Notes: generated by a model from the letters alone, not told the origin. 64,000 bases of DNA from Brevibacillus migulae (GCF_004521915.1 NZ_SDKD01000003.1:243148-307147); one strand, 5' to 3'; positions 17,741 to 27,507 are shown, counted from the stretch's first letter. Numbers and translations are program-made.

Positions 17741-18921
17741 GTACGGTGACAACAGCAGCACATTTGATGAATACGTATTTCAAATGGCCGATCCGGCTGG
17801 TAAAAGGACAAGGAAATCGCGTCTGGGACGACAAGGGACGCGAATACCTCGATGCCACTTCCGGTATTGGGGTTAACGCTCTCGGACACGTGCCGCCGAC
17901 CGTTGCCAAACGGCTGCATGAACAGGTGGATACGCTCTGGCATACCAGCAATCTGGTGGAGCATCCTTTGCAGGAGCAGCTGGCAGAAAAGCTGGCGGCC
18001 ATCTCTGGTCTGGACCGTGCCTTTTTTTGCAACAGCGGTGCGGAGGCGAACGAGGCGGCAATCAAGCTGGCGCGGCGCTACATGCAAAAAGTGAAGGGCG
18101 AAGAGCGCTTTGAGATCATTACGTTTACACAGTCGTTTCACGGGCGGACATTGGCTACCTTGACTGCAACTGGGCAGGACAAGGTGAAGGACGGCTTCCT
18201 GCCGCTGCCGGAAGGATTTATTCATCTGCCGTACAATGATGTGCAAGCTGTCCAGGAAGCGATCAGCTCCAAGACATGCGCGGTGATGCTGGAACTGGTC
18301 CAAGGGGAAGGCGGCGTCTATCCGGCAGAAGAAGCGTGGGTGAAGGAGCTTCGCAAGCTTTGCGACGCACATGGGGCTCTGCTAATCATTGACGAGATCC
18401 AGACGGGAATGGGACGCACGGGTGAATGGTTTTCCTATCAGCATTACGGGATCAAGCCGGATATCATATCGGTGGCGAAAGCGTTGGGCAGCGGCTTTCC
18501 GGTAGGCGGCATTCTGGCAACGGAAGAGGTAGCCCAAGCTTTTGCGCCAGGGACACATGGCACCACGTTCGGGGGCAATCCATTGGCGATGGCCGCAGGA
18601 ATCGCGACAGTCGAGACGCTGCTGGCAGAGCAAGCGCCGGCAAAGGTAAAAGGCCTTCATCAACAATTCATGGTACACCTGCAGGCAATCCAGCAGGCGC
18701 ATCCCGACAAGGTGAAGGCGATTCGCGGAAAGGGCTTGCTGATCGGCCTTGAAACGACGCAAGCTGCAGCCGATCTGATCACCTACATTCGCGAAAAGCA
18801 CGGCATTCTGCTGCTGGTAGCGGGTCCGCAGGTAGTACGGCTGCTGCCATCGTATATTACGACGGAGGCAGAGATTGAACAAATTGCCGCAGCATTGAAG
18901 GATGCGCTCCAAAACGTATAA
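17737..18921 (+). CDS. argD: acetylornithine aminotransferase
   Basis: A PLP-dependent transaminase that makes N-acetylornithine from the semialdehyde produced by ArgC. 394 residues. The PLP-binding lysine is in DIISVAKALGSGFPVGG, the phosphate-binding region is FFCNSGAEANEAAIKLAR, and the Asp contacting the pyridine nitrogen is in LLIIDEIQTGMGRTG. It is the last gene of the argC transcript: a terminator follows at 18931 before the carA promoter. Because this enzyme also serves lysine synthesis in some bacteria, a second role is possible. Confidence 0.96.
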   Translation: MSTVTTAAHLMNTYFKWPIRLVKGQGNRVWDDKGREYLDATSGIGVNALGHVPPTVAKRLHEQVDTLWHTSNLVEHPLQEQLAEKLAAISGLDRAFFCNSGAEANEAAIKLARRYMQKVKGEERFEIITFTQSFHGRTLATLTATGQDKVKDGFLPLPEGFIHLPYNDVQAVQEAISSKTCAVMLELVQGEGGVYPAEEAWVKELRKLCDAHGALLIIDEIQTGMGRTGEWFSYQHYGIKPDIISVAKALGSGFPVGGILATEEVAQAFAPGTHGTTFGGNPLAMAAGIATVETLLAEQAPAKVKGLHQQFMVHLQAIQQAHPDKVKAIRGKGLLIGLETTQAAADLITYIREKHGILLLVAGPQVVRLLPSYITTEAEIEQIAAALKDALQNV

Positions 18922-18930
18922 AAATATCGT

Positions 18931-18970
18931 GCAACGAGTGTCCATTTTTTGAATACTCGTTGCATTTTTA
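18931..18970 (+). terminator. intrinsic terminator between argD and carA
   Basis: GCAACGAGT (18931-18939) pairs with ACTCGTTGC (18955-18963) around a 15-base loop and runs into ATTTTTATT. It separates the argCBD unit from the carAB-argF unit. Confidence 0.85.
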
Positions 18971-18978
18971 TTAATAAT

Positions 18979-18996
18979 CATGTATATTAATTCATT
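18979..18996 (+). promoter_or_regulatory. ARG box upstream of carA
   Basis: CATGTATATTAATTCATT fits the ARG-box consensus CATGAATAAAAATTCAAG closely (13 of 18 identical, most other changes A/T swaps). The following TTATTATGCATATG may be a second box. This is the probable AhrC/ArgR operator of carA-carB-argF. No unambiguous -35/-10 pair can be fixed in this very AT-rich stretch. Confidence 0.7.
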
Positions 18997-19057
18997 ATTA
19001 TGCATATGTTTGCGATAGACATATACGGATCGACTGATGGAGAGAGGAGTGGGCATT

Positions 19058-20170
19058 TTGAAACAAGACAACAAAGGACACAACACCGGATATCTTACTC
19101 TGGCGAATGGGCAGGTTTTTGCGGGGACGCTTCATGGAGCCCTGCAGGATGCATACGGTGAAGTGGTTTTTCATACAGGCATGACAGGATATCAGGAGGT
19201 CATGACGGATCCTTCCTTCGCCGGACAGATCGTGACCTTTACCTACCCGCTGATCGGCAACTACGGGATTAATGAATGGGACTACGAAGCGCTGGCACCT
19301 GCGCTGAAAGGCATGGTCGTCAGTGAATTGTGCGAGGCGCCAAGCCATTACCGCAGCAGTTCCTCCCTTGGCCAAATTGCCGAGCATTTCGGCTTTCCGA
19401 TTTTGGCCGGTGTGGATACGCGAAGCATCACCAAGCTGGTAAGAACACACGGCACCATCTATGGCATCATCGCGGATCGTCCTCTTTCAGTAGAGGAAGT
19501 GGCCGCTTACCAAGAGGGACATGAGCAAACCCGCAAAACGCTGGTGGCCAGTGTCTCTCCGCAAAAAATGGAAACCTACCCGGGGCAAGGCGAGCATGTC
19601 GTGCTGGTGGATCTGGGAGCAAAACGTTCCATCCTGCAATCTCTGCTGGAGAGCGGCTGCAAGGTGACGGTTGTTCCATTCAATACCACCTATGCGCAAA
19701 TCCAAGCGCTGTCACCGGATGGCATCGTGTTTTCCAACGGTCCCGGGGACCCCGCTGATCTGCTCCCGTATTGTGCGGAATGGCGCAAAGCTGCTGAAAG
19801 CTACCCAACACTAGGAATCTGCTTGGGTCATCAGCTTGTCGCCCTCATGTTCAACGGGAAAACCGAGAAATTGTCCTACGGTCACCGGGGCAGCAACCAT
19901 CCGGTGAAGGATCTGATCACCGGGAAAGTATACATGACCTCGCAAAATCACGGCTATGTCGTCAAAGAAGAGTCGATCGACAAGCGGGTGCTGGCCGTCA
20001 CCTATCGCAATGTAAACGACAAATCGGTAGAAGGTCTGCGCCATTTGCATCTGCCGATCATGAGCGTGCAATTTCATCCGGAAGCACATCCGGGTCCAGA
20101 CGATACATCCCATATCTTCCATCAATTCATCCAAGAGATGCGGACAGTAGGAGCGAAACATTATGCCTAA
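19058..20170 (+). CDS. carA: carbamoyl-phosphate synthase, small (glutaminase) subunit
   Basis: Releases ammonia from glutamine for the large subunit; here the arginine-linked copy. The N-terminal domain has GYLTLANGQVF and GMTGYQEVMTDPSF. The class-I amidotransferase domain has the nucleophile in LGICLGHQLVALMF and the His/Glu pair in SVQFHPEAHPGPDDTSHIF. I take the TTG at 19058 as the start (370 residues) because GAGAGGAG lies 9 bases before it. An in-frame ATG at 19037 would add 7 residues but has no SD. It overlaps carB by 8 bases. Confidence 0.95.
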   Translation: MKQDNKGHNTGYLTLANGQVFAGTLHGALQDAYGEVVFHTGMTGYQEVMTDPSFAGQIVTFTYPLIGNYGINEWDYEALAPALKGMVVSELCEAPSHYRSSSSLGQIAEHFGFPILAGVDTRSITKLVRTHGTIYGIIADRPLSVEEVAAYQEGHEQTRKTLVASVSPQKMETYPGQGEHVVLVDLGAKRSILQSLLESGCKVTVVPFNTTYAQIQALSPDGIVFSNGPGDPADLLPYCAEWRKAAESYPTLGICLGHQLVALMFNGKTEKLSYGHRGSNHPVKDLITGKVYMTSQNHGYVVKEESIDKRVLAVTYRNVNDKSVEGLRHLHLPIMSVQFHPEAHPGPDDTSHIFHQFIQEMRTVGAKHYA

Positions 20171-23100
20171 AAACGAACAGATCAAAAAAGTGCTGGTCAT
20201 CGGATCGGGTCCGATCGTGATCGGTCAAGCGGCAGAATTCGATTATGCAGGGGCGCAGGCATGCCTGTCACTGCGCGAAGAAGGCGTCGAGATCGTCCTG
20301 GTAAACAACAATCCGGCAACGATCATGACCGATCAGCAGATGGCTGACAAAGTATACCTCGAACCGTTAACCGTGGAATCCTTGCGTATGATTATCGACA
20401 AAGAGAAGCCGGACGGTCTGCTGCCTACCCTCGGGGGGCAAACGGGGCTGAATCTGGCGGTATCGCTGGCGGAGGCAGGCATTTTGCAGGAGTTCGGCGT
20501 GGCTCTGCTCGGCACCCCGCTGGAAGCCATTAAAAAAGGGGAGGACCGCGAGCTGTTCAAGCAGCTGATGCAGGAGATCGGCGAGCCGGTTCCAGAATCG
20601 GAAACCGTCGAGTCGGTGGAAGATGCGGTCGCGTTTGCCAAGCGGATCGGCTATCCCGTCATCGTACGCCCGGCCTATACATTGGGTGGAGCTGGCGGCG
20701 GTATCGCGGCGGATGAAGCTGCCCTGCGCAAAGTGGCGACAGGCGGTATCGCCGCAAGCCCAATCGGTCAGGTCCTGATCGAGCGCAGCGTCAAAGGATG
20801 GAAAGAAATCGAGTACGAAGTGATGCGGGATGCCAACGATACTTGCATCATCGTCTGCAACATGGAAAACATCGATCCGGTGGGCATTCACACCGGGGAC
20901 AGCATCGTCGTAGCACCTTCCCAGACACTGACGGACAGACAGTATCAGATGCTGCGCAGTGTGTCGGTAAAAGTGATCCGCTCGCTCGGAGTCGTTGGCG
21001 GCTGTAACATTCAATTCGCCCTCGATCCCGATTCGGACCGTTACTACCTGATCGAAGTGAATCCGCGTGTCAGCCGTTCCAGCGCGCTGGCCTCCAAAGC
21101 GACCGGCTATCCCATCGCCCGGATCGCAGCCAAATTGTCTCTGGGCTATACCTTGGACGAAGTGATCAATCCGATCACCGGATACACATACGCAAGCTTT
21201 GAGCCTACCCTTGACTATATCGTGGTGAAAATCCCACGTTGGCCTTTTGATAAATTCCCGCTGGCGGATCGGCTGTTGGGCACACAGATGAAAGCGACCG
21301 GCGAAGTCATGGCGATCGGACGCAATCTGGAGTCCGCCCTGCTCAAAGCAGTCCGCTCTCTGGAGCTTGGCTATACCCATCTCCAGCGGAATGATATTGC
21401 CGCATTGAATCAGGAACAGCTGCAGCAGGCTCTGCAGGATGCGACCGATATCCGCCTATTTGCCCTCGCGGAAGCCATTCGCAAGGGCTATACGGAGGAA
21501 GAGCTGATCGCTGCGACGGGGATCGATCCTTTTTATCTGCGCAGCCTGAAGCGCATCACCCTGCTCGAACAGCAGCTGGCAGAAAGCGGCTGGGACAATC
21601 TATCCCAAGAGCTGTTGTGGGAAGCGAAAAACCGCGGCTTTGCGGACAAGACAATCGCCACGTTGACTGGCGTGACTGTGGAAGCCGTGCGCAAGAAGCG
21701 TTCAGAGCTTGGCCTGAAGCCTGCCTATAAAATTGTGGATACGTGCGCAGCAGAATTTGAAGCGCAAACTCCGTATTACTATTCAACCTGGCTCGGCAGT
21801 GACGAGGTAGCGGATATTACCGGCCGCAAGATCATGGTGCTGGGCTCCGGACCGATTCGGATCGGTCAGGGGATCGAGTTCGACTATTGCTCCGTGCATG
21901 CCGCAAAAGCGCTGCAGGCGCAAGGGATCGCCGCGATCGTCGTCAACAACAACCCGGAGACAGTCAGCACCGATTATGAAACGGCTGACCATCTCTATTT
22001 CGAACCATTGACCGTAGAGGATGTGCTCCATGTGGCGGAGCGTGAGCAGGTAGAAGGGGTCATCGTCCAATTCGGGGGCCAGACTGCGATTAATCTGTCT
22101 GCATCTCTGGCTGAAGCGGGACTGAATATTCTGGGGACACCGCTTTCCTCGATCCATTTGGCGGAAGACCGGAAATTGTTCTACAACATGCTGCGCGAGC
22201 TGGAGATCCCGCATATTCCGGGGGCGGGGGTCACATCGAAGGCAGAAGCATTGCAAGCAGCCGAATCCATCGGGTATCCGATCCTACTACGTCCCTCCTA
22301 TGTCATCGGCGGGCAAGGCATGGTAATTGCCCAGACGGCGGAAGAGCTCGAAGCGACCATTGATCATTGGCTGGTGGAAAAGCAGGGCGATAGCTTCTTC
22401 CCGCTCTTGGTAGACAAATATGTGCCCGGCATGGAGGTAGAAGTCGATGCCGTATGCGATGGCGAAGACGTCCTGATTCCTGGCATCTATGAGCACGTAG
22501 AAAAAGCAGGGATTCACTCGGGTGACAGCATGGCGATCTTCCCGGCGCAAAGCCTTTCCGCCGAGCAAAAGGCGACCCTGCACAGCTATACGGAACGGAT
22601 CGGGAAGAAAATGAAGGCGATTGGTCTTATCAACATCCAATTCGTCGTGGCAGATGGCGTGATCTACGTGCTGGAGGTCAACCCGCGCGCTTCGCGGACC
22701 ACCCCGATCACCAGCAAAGTGACGGGAGTGCCGATGGTTCAGCTGGCGATCCGCGCTCAGCTGGGCGAAAAGCTTGCCGCGATGGGCTATGGCACAGGGC
22801 TTTTGGCAGACATACCGTTTGCTGTGGTAAAGGCACCGGTATTCTCGACTGTGAAGCTGACGGGAGTAGACCCAGTGCTCGGACCAGAAATGAAATCAAC
22901 CGGCGAGGTGCTTGGGCTGGGACGCACCATAGCCGAGGCGGCGATGAAAGCATTCCGCTTCAAAGATCAATCCATCACGGTGCCGCAGTCTGGCGACACG
23001 ATGCTGCTGTCGCTGGCCGATGCGGATAAAGTGAAGTGGAGCGGAGCGCTGGGCGAGATGACAAAACGAGGCGTCCGGTTTGTCGCAACGCCGGGAACCG

Positions 23101-23396
23101 CTGCGTGGCTGCAAGCAAATGGAGCGGATGTGCTCCAGATCGTACAGGACGAAAAGGAGTTCACTCAGCTTTTGCAAGCCACAGCCGTTTCCCTGGCCTT
23201 GATCACCGCGACCGTTGGCAATAAGCAAGGAAGAACAGGGTTTGCCCTGCGCAGTACTGCGTTGCAAAAAGGTATTCCATTGTTTACGGCGATGGAGACA
23301 TTCACATTGTTTGTTCAATCCATTTTGGCGAAGGAGAGTGGCGGGTATGGAAACTGTGAAGACATTGGCTCATTATCCCAGTGTGCAGCCGTTTAA
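20163..23396 (+). CDS. carB: carbamoyl-phosphate synthase, large subunit
   Basis: Makes carbamoyl phosphate from bicarbonate, ammonia and two ATP for ornithine carbamoylation. 1077 residues, with two homologous ATP-grasp halves: [21 protein letters not shown] begins half one, and [20 protein letters not shown] begins half two near residue 560. Both carry EVNPR signature loops ([20 protein letters not shown] and [20 protein letters not shown]). An MGS-like allosteric domain forms the end. The last ~16 codons overlap argF in another frame, giving an unusual tail. The separate arginine-type carAB suggests a second, pyrimidine-linked copy elsewhere. Confidence 0.97.
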   Translation: MPKNEQIKKVLVIGSGPIVIGQAAEFDYAGAQACLSLREEGVEIVLVNNNPATIMTDQQMADKVYLEPLTVESLRMIIDKEKPDGLLPTLGGQTGLNLAVSLAEAGILQEFGVALLGTPLEAIKKGEDRELFKQLMQEIGEPVPESETVESVEDAVAFAKRIGYPVIVRPAYTLGGAGGGIAADEAALRKVATGGIAASPIGQVLIERSVKGWKEIEYEVMRDANDTCIIVCNMENIDPVGIHTGDSIVVAPSQTLTDRQYQMLRSVSVKVIRSLGVVGGCNIQFALDPDSDRYYLIEVNPRVSRSSALASKATGYPIARIAAKLSLGYTLDEVINPITGYTYASFEPTLDYIVVKIPRWPFDKFPLADRLLGTQMKATGEVMAIGRNLESALLKAVRSLELGYTHLQRNDIAALNQEQLQQALQDATDIRLFALAEAIRKGYTEEELIAATGIDPFYLRSLKRITLLEQQLAESGWDNLSQELLWEAKNRGFADKTIATLTGVTVEAVRKKRSELGLKPAYKIVDTCAAEFEAQTPYYYSTWLGSDEVADITGRKIMVLGSGPIRIGQGIEFDYCSVHAAKALQAQGIAAIVVNNNPETVSTDYETADHLYFEPLTVEDVLHVAEREQVEGVIVQFGGQTAINLSASLAEAGLNILGTPLSSIHLAEDRKLFYNMLRELEIPHIPGAGVTSKAEALQAAESIGYPILLRPSYVIGGQGMVIAQTAEELEATIDHWLVEKQGDSFFPLLVDKYVPGMEVEVDAVCDGEDVLIPGIYEHVEKAGIHSGDSMAIFPAQSLSAEQKATLHSYTERIGKKMKAIGLINIQFVVADGVIYVLEVNPRASRTTPITSKVTGVPMVQLAIRAQLGEKLAAMGYGTGLLADIPFAVVKAPVFSTVKLTGVDPVLGPEMKSTGEVLGLGRTIAEAAMKAFRFKDQSITVPQSGDTMLLSLADADKVKWSGALGEMTKRGVRFVATPGTAAWLQANGADVLQIVQDEKEFTQLLQATAVSLALITATVGNKQGRTGFALRSTALQKGIPLFTAMETFTLFVQSILAKESGGYGNCEDIGSLSQCAAV

Positions 23397-24321
23397 ATGG
23401 TCGGGGAAGGATTTTTTGCGCGGCGATGAATTCAGCAAGGAGGAGCTGGAGCATTTGCTCCAGCTGGCCATTCATCTGAAGCAGCTGCAAAAGGATGGTC
23501 AAGTGTACCAGCCGCTCAAGGGAAAAACCTTGGGGATGATCTTTGACAAGGCTTCGACGAGAACCCGCGTCTCTTTTGAAGTAGGGATGTACCAGCTGGG
23601 CGGCATCGGGATGTATTTGAACGGAAAAGAGCTGCAGCTCGGCCGGGGAGAGCCGATCAGTGACACCGCAAAAGTATTGTCCCGCTATGTGGACGGCATC
23701 ATGATCCGCACCCACGCTCACTCGATTGTAGAGGAGCTGGCGGCACATGCGTCGATTCCGATCATCAATGGCTTGACCGATCTGTTCCATCCTTGCCAGG
23801 CGCTGGCCGACTTGCAGACCATTCTGGAGCACAAAGGCAAGCTGAAGGGCGTCAAAGTGGCATACATCGGCGATGGCAACAATGTGGCCCATTCGCTTGT
23901 ACTTTCCGCAGCCAAACTGGGCATGGACATTCGGGTCGCGACACCGGCTGGCTACGAAATGAACGAGACGATCACCCGCCAGACACAGGCGCTGGCCGAT
24001 GCGCACGGCAGCAAGCTGCTCACCACCACCGATCCCGAGCTGGCTGTCTACGGCGCGGACATCATTTATACAGATGTATGGACCAGTATGGGCTTTGAAG
24101 AGGAAAACGAAATCAGGCTGAACGCTTTTGCCGGCTATCAAGTGAATGAAAAGCTGGTCAAATTGGCTCACAAGGATTACTCGTTCATGCACTGCCTGCC
24201 TGCACACCGTGACGAAGAAGTGACAGGAGAAATCATTGACGGCCCGCATTCTGTCGTATTCGATCAGGCGGAAAATCGCTTGCACGCGCAAAAGGCGGTT
24301 ATGGCAACTCTGTTAACATAA
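23347..24321 (+). CDS. argF: ornithine carbamoyltransferase
   Basis: Joins carbamoyl phosphate and ornithine to citrulline. 324 residues. The carbamoyl-phosphate loop is [16 protein letters not shown] (STRTR), the HPCQ motif is in [16 protein letters not shown], and the ornithine-site FMHCLPAHR is near the C-terminus. The start at ATG 23347 follows AAGGAG by 8 bases and lies inside the end of carB (50-base overlap), so translation is probably coupled. It is the last gene of the car unit. A short hairpin (24327-24343) follows without a T-tract. Confidence 0.96.
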   Translation: METVKTLAHYPSVQPFKWSGKDFLRGDEFSKEELEHLLQLAIHLKQLQKDGQVYQPLKGKTLGMIFDKASTRTRVSFEVGMYQLGGIGMYLNGKELQLGRGEPISDTAKVLSRYVDGIMIRTHAHSIVEELAAHASIPIINGLTDLFHPCQALADLQTILEHKGKLKGVKVAYIGDGNNVAHSLVLSAAKLGMDIRVATPAGYEMNETITRQTQALADAHGSKLLTTTDPELAVYGADIIYTDVWTSMGFEEENEIRLNAFAGYQVNEKLVKLAHKDYSFMHCLPAHRDEEVTGEIIDGPHSVVFDQAENRLHAQKAVMATLLT

Positions 24322-24374
24322 GAGACCTCCGATCAATCGGAGAAGGTTACACCAAAAAGTGATCGTATTTAGCA

Positions 24375-24428
24375 GATGCTTGTCGATATTTATTCACCAG
24401 CGGGTGATAGCGAGAGTATGCAAGCATC
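24375..24428. repeat. nested inverted repeat in the argF downstream region
   Basis: The 413-base stretch 24322-24734 has no gene I can support. It holds GATGCTTG (24375-24382) paired with CAAGCATC (24421-24428). Inside that is a second hairpin, TCACC-AGCG-GGTGA (24394-24407). A further perfect 9-bp inverted pair, GGCAAGAGA (24453-24461) and TCTCTTGCC (24578-24586), brackets an AT-rich segment. The nested arrangement resembles a folded RNA, but I recognise no known riboswitch or ncRNA family. Confidence 0.5.
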
Positions 24429-24609
24429 CCTGGTTTAATCTATTAGTCATAGGGCAAGAGAGGGTCTACGCTCTCAAGAAATGCATAAAAATGTAATGAC
24501 TTTCTTTTATTTTCAAAAAATTGAGTCTTATTTCCTAGTATTTTTCGAAACAAATAAGCAAAACAAACTAAGCTAATTCTCTTGCCGAAAAAAGTAAAGA
24601 ATTGTAAAA

Positions 24610-24639
24610 TTGGCGTTGAGGAGCGGGGCATGATATTAT
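24610..24639 (+). promoter_or_regulatory. candidate promoter for the 25-residue peptide gene
   Basis: TTGGCG, 18 bases, TATTAT. It would give a leader of about 90 bases that includes a possible hairpin (CTAG/CTAG around 24674-24691). Confidence 0.4.
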
Positions 24640-24734
24640 CCATCCTAGTAGATTAGCCGACCTATAGATTGATTCTAGAGGGAAGCTAGCATCGAAACCG
24701 ATTCCTTCATACAATATCAGAGGAGGGACTAAGA

Positions 24735-24812
24735 GTGAAAAAGCTATTCACAGCTATTCTCTTGGTTGTTGGTATCGTTGCAGCAACTTCCGCTGCCTGG
24801 CACATTGGCTAA
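24735..24812 (+). CDS. 25-residue secreted-type short peptide
   Basis: A tiny gene with a GTG start and a strong SD (GAGGAGGGAC, 5-10 bases upstream). The product starts with a charged MKKLF, has a hydrophobic core (TAILLVVGIVAATSAA) and ends WHIG. It looks like a whole signal peptide with only a few residues after a plausible signal-peptidase site (TSA or SAA), so processing would release AWHIG or WHIG. It has its own terminator, and two membrane-protein genes follow. No family is recognised. Exported signalling peptides of similar build exist in Bacillota, but that role is only an inference here. The strong SD, the codon frame and the terminator right after argue that the gene is real. Confidence 0.6.
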   Translation: MKKLFTAILLVVGIVAATSAAWHIG

Positions 24813-24827
24813 TTTTTAGAAATGCAG

Positions 24828-24859
24828 AAAAACACCGCTTTATTTAAAGTGGTGTTTTT
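24828..24859 (+). terminator. intrinsic terminator after the short peptide gene
   Basis: AAAAACACCGCTTT and its near-perfect complement ending GGTGTTTTT form a long hairpin 15 bases after the peptide stop. Read-through would be needed for cotranscription with the DUF5317 gene. Confidence 0.9.
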
Positions 24860-24885
24860 CTCAATATACAGGGGGTTCGGGGATC

Positions 24886-25437
24886 ATGTTCCTAGATATA
24901 CTAGCAATTTCATTCATTATTGCCTTTATACGTGGCGGCCGTTTACATACAATACCTAAGTTCCATATGATCGTGTTTTTGGTAGCGAGTATTCTTTTGC
25001 AAGTCGGCTCAGCATTTTTTCCGGCATGGGGAAATATTTTCGTTTCTGTGGCATATTTATGCATGTTCCTTTTCTTCTTTTTTAACCGGGAGCATGAAGA
25101 TATACGCGTATTTATGATAGGATGGTTCTTAAATGCTACAGTTATTTGGGCAAACAAAGGAAAAATGCCGATTGATCTTGAACAAGCTTTGAAGCTTCCC
25201 TATTCCCCAGAACCGATCATTAACGGAGAGGATTTTAAACATATCATCTTAACGGATGATACCCTTCTCCCATTTTTGGCCGATATTATCTATATGCCGT
25301 TTCCGATGGCAAGGGTAATCAGTTTGGGTGACATATTCATTATGTTGGGAGCCTTTTTACTTGTGCAACGATTGATGAACAAGCCGATTTCCTTGCTCGA
25401 ATTACGGGAAGGTAAAAAGTATGCTACAAAAAACTGA
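24886..25437 (+). CDS. DUF5317-like integral membrane protein
   Basis: A 183-residue membrane protein with about five hydrophobic helices (near 1-15, 25-45, 50-65, 75-92 and 150-165). The N-terminal RGGRLHTIP, the NATVIWANKGKMPI segment and the late SLGDIFIMLGAFLLVQ agree with what I recall of the DUF5317 family, which has no known function. The SD is GGGG before the ATG. It overlaps the HD-GYP gene by 17 bases, so the two are translated together and probably act together at the membrane. Confidence 0.7.
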   Translation: MFLDILAISFIIAFIRGGRLHTIPKFHMIVFLVASILLQVGSAFFPAWGNIFVSVAYLCMFLFFFFNREHEDIRVFMIGWFLNATVIWANKGKMPIDLEQALKLPYSPEPIINGEDFKHIILTDDTLLPFLADIIYMPFPMARVISLGDIFIMLGAFLLVQRLMNKPISLLELREGKKYATKN

Positions 25438-26749
25438 CTTCTCCTACTATATAAAAAAGCTCATAGTAACATTCATATATCCCATCGCTGCAGCGTCGAT
25501 CATCATTTCTGTACTACCAAACTGGGAACCCCGTGAGCATTGGAATGTCCTGTTGTCCTACGCTTTGTTGACACTTTTTTGCGCCTTTGCGCCCATTAAT
25601 ATTTTTAATGCCAGACTGACCCTCGGTGGAGCGGTTATGTTTTCAGGCATCATCATGTTTGGCACGTGGGCAGGTGTGTGGGCAGCATTTCTGGAATGTT
25701 TAATTATTGCTTTTTTATACAAACCACAATTTTCAAAAACAATGGCAAATGCGGGGCAATTAATCGGAACATGCTGGATTACCGGATTTGCTAAAAGTTA
25801 TTTGGATATGAGTGGGCTTCCGGTTTTTATCGAAGACACGGTTCTAATCTTTGTATTTTGGATTACGAATACGATTCTTTGTTCAATCGGGATTGCTTAT
25901 TTTTTCAGATTAAAAACCTATCAATCGATGAAAAGCATGATCACAAGCGGGACAATGTCATACCTGCTGTTTATGTTTTTTAGTTCCATCGGCACGAGAA
26001 TCGTAGGGGCATTTGACATCCAGGCTCTCCTTCCGATCATTGTGATTTTCCTGGTAATACGACAAATCTTCCACCAATACTTTGATAATCTGATTGCATT
26101 GGAGGAAAAGGTGGAAAAAATCAATGACCTGAATCATTCATTTTTAACAGCCTTGGCTGCTTCCATCGATGCCAGAGATGCCTATACAAGCGGCCATTCC
26201 CAACGAGTAGCACACTGGGCAAGAGAAATAGCGATTGCGATCGGTTTACCAAAGCCAGAAGTCGACCGGATTTATTATGGCGGGATCATACACGATATCG
26301 GAAAAATTGGAATTGAAGATAAAATCCTGAATAAGGCTGGAAGACTTTCAACAGAGGAATTTGCCAAAATCAAGGAACATACAACGATTGGCTATCAGAT
26401 CCTCAAGCAATCAGGCGTTTTTGAAGACTTGTTGCCAGCAGTAAGATCACATCACGAGCGGCTGGATGGGAGCGGATATCCGGATCAGTTGGCAGGAGAT
26501 CATATTCCCTTGATTGCAAAGATATTGGCGATTTCTGATTCCTTTGATGCGATGGTTTCAGACCGTCCTTACCGCTCAGGAATGCCGGTTGAAGAAGCTC
26601 TGAAACGATTGCGTGATGGTGCCGGTTCACAGTTTGATCCTTATCTTACCGAAGTGTTCATCAAAATAATTGAATCCTATTCGGCGGAGGACATGCATCG
26701 TTTCACCAAACAGGTTCGAAATGAACAGCTAGCCGTTACCGTTCAATAA
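25421..26749 (+). CDS. membrane-bound HD-GYP protein, probable c-di-GMP phosphodiesterase
   Basis: 442 residues. The N-terminal ~210 are hydrophobic, with about seven or eight membrane helices (MASE-like sensor region). A short coiled linker (LEEKVEKINDLNHSF) leads to a complete HD-GYP domain: GHSQRVAHWA, HDIGKIGIEDKIL (metal-binding HD), HHERLDGSGYPDQ (GYP signature) and ISDSFDAMVSDRPY. The catalytic residues look intact, so it should cleave c-di-GMP in response to a membrane or external cue. The overlapping DUF5317 gene is the most likely partner. Confidence 0.9.
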   Translation: MLQKTDFSYYIKKLIVTFIYPIAAASIIISVLPNWEPREHWNVLLSYALLTLFCAFAPINIFNARLTLGGAVMFSGIIMFGTWAGVWAAFLECLIIAFLYKPQFSKTMANAGQLIGTCWITGFAKSYLDMSGLPVFIEDTVLIFVFWITNTILCSIGIAYFFRLKTYQSMKSMITSGTMSYLLFMFFSSIGTRIVGAFDIQALLPIIVIFLVIRQIFHQYFDNLIALEEKVEKINDLNHSFLTALAASIDARDAYTSGHSQRVAHWAREIAIAIGLPKPEVDRIYYGGIIHDIGKIGIEDKILNKAGRLSTEEFAKIKEHTTIGYQILKQSGVFEDLLPAVRSHHERLDGSGYPDQLAGDHIPLIAKILAISDSFDAMVSDRPYRSGMPVEEALKRLRDGAGSQFDPYLTEVFIKIIESYSAEDMHRFTKQVRNEQLAVTVQ

Positions 26750-26757
26750 AAAGAAGG

Positions 26758-26797
26758 AACCCCATGATATCCTTTTAGCAGGATGCCATGGGGTTTG
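26758..26797. terminator. terminator between the HD-GYP and phosphatase genes
   Basis: AACCCCATG pairs with CATGGGGTT around a loop of about 20 bases that itself contains ATATCC/GGAT. It serves both convergent genes. Confidence 0.75.
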
Positions 26798-26798
26798 C

Positions 26799-27347
26799 TT
26801 ATGGGACAGATGGCCAGATGCGTTTGACAGTGGCTTGGCTGCCATCTATTTGTAAGGAGAAGACGTCCGGATTGGTTAGATGCTGCCAGTCCTGGAAGCC
26901 GAAGTCCGGGTGGAAGTGTTTCAATAATAAGGTCAGCAAGCAACCATGGGTAACGATCAATGATGTGGATATATCGGAGGAAAGAATCTCATGTACGATC
27001 CCGATCACTCGCTCCATTGCAGTACGACTCGACTCCCCACCAGGAAGACAAAGCTCCATATCCGAAAACGATTCCTCCAACCGCTCCATCCAATCCGGCA
27101 AATCTTCTTCCGCCAACACACGTTCCACTAAGCGCGGGTCACTTTGGATAGAAATCCCTTTTCGTGCAGCGAGAGGCTCAACGGACTGCATAGCACGCAA
27201 AAATGGACTGCTGATAATCTGTTCGATGTCGATCCCGGCAAAAAAGTCTGCCAGCTGCTCCGCTTGTGCTCTCCCTTTTTCCGTTAGCCTCGCATCAGGT
27301 GCTTGCCCTTCCGCAGAGCAATGGCGGACGAGATAGATCGTTTTCAT
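26799..27347 (-). CDS. histidine phosphatase family protein (phosphoglycerate-mutase-like)
   Basis: A 182-residue member of the branch-1 histidine phosphatase fold. The phosphorylated His is in YLVRHCSAEG (RHC instead of the more usual RHG), the Arg in SSPFLRAMQ, and the second His in IVTHGCLL. Such enzymes dephosphorylate small metabolites or proteins; the substrate cannot be told. AGGAGGTA precedes the ATG. It stands alone and converges on the HD-GYP gene. Confidence 0.88.
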   Translation of the reverse strand: MKTIYLVRHCSAEGQAPDARLTEKGRAQAEQLADFFAGIDIEQIISSPFLRAMQSVEPLAARKGISIQSDPRLVERVLAEEDLPDWMERLEESFSDMELCLPGGESSRTAMERVIGIVHEILSSDISTSLIVTHGCLLTLLLKHFHPDFGFQDWQHLTNPDVFSLQIDGSQATVKRIWPSVP

Positions 27348-27507
27348 AAGTACCTCCTGTTCCTTCTAAAAAGGATTAATGGGAAGAAATATCCTGCAGG
27401 GAATAATTCACCTCGGAAAAATTGCGGATCATGGATTCCTCCGAATTGTCTGACACTCCACTCAGTTGTAACACATTTTTCCAGCGGATGAAAAGATGAT
27501 AAAATGA

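Noticed and set aside
19037..19057. ATG at 19037 as carA start
   Set aside because: No SD before it; the TTG at 19058 is correctly spaced from GAGAGGAG and gives the family N-terminus.
24327..24343. CTCCGAT/ATCGGAG hairpin as argF terminator
   Set aside because: The loop is very short and no T-tract follows; it may be only a weak structure.
24443..24643. 66-codon minus-strand frame in the argF-peptide gap
   Set aside because: No ribosome binding site and a composition explained by the AT-rich spacer.
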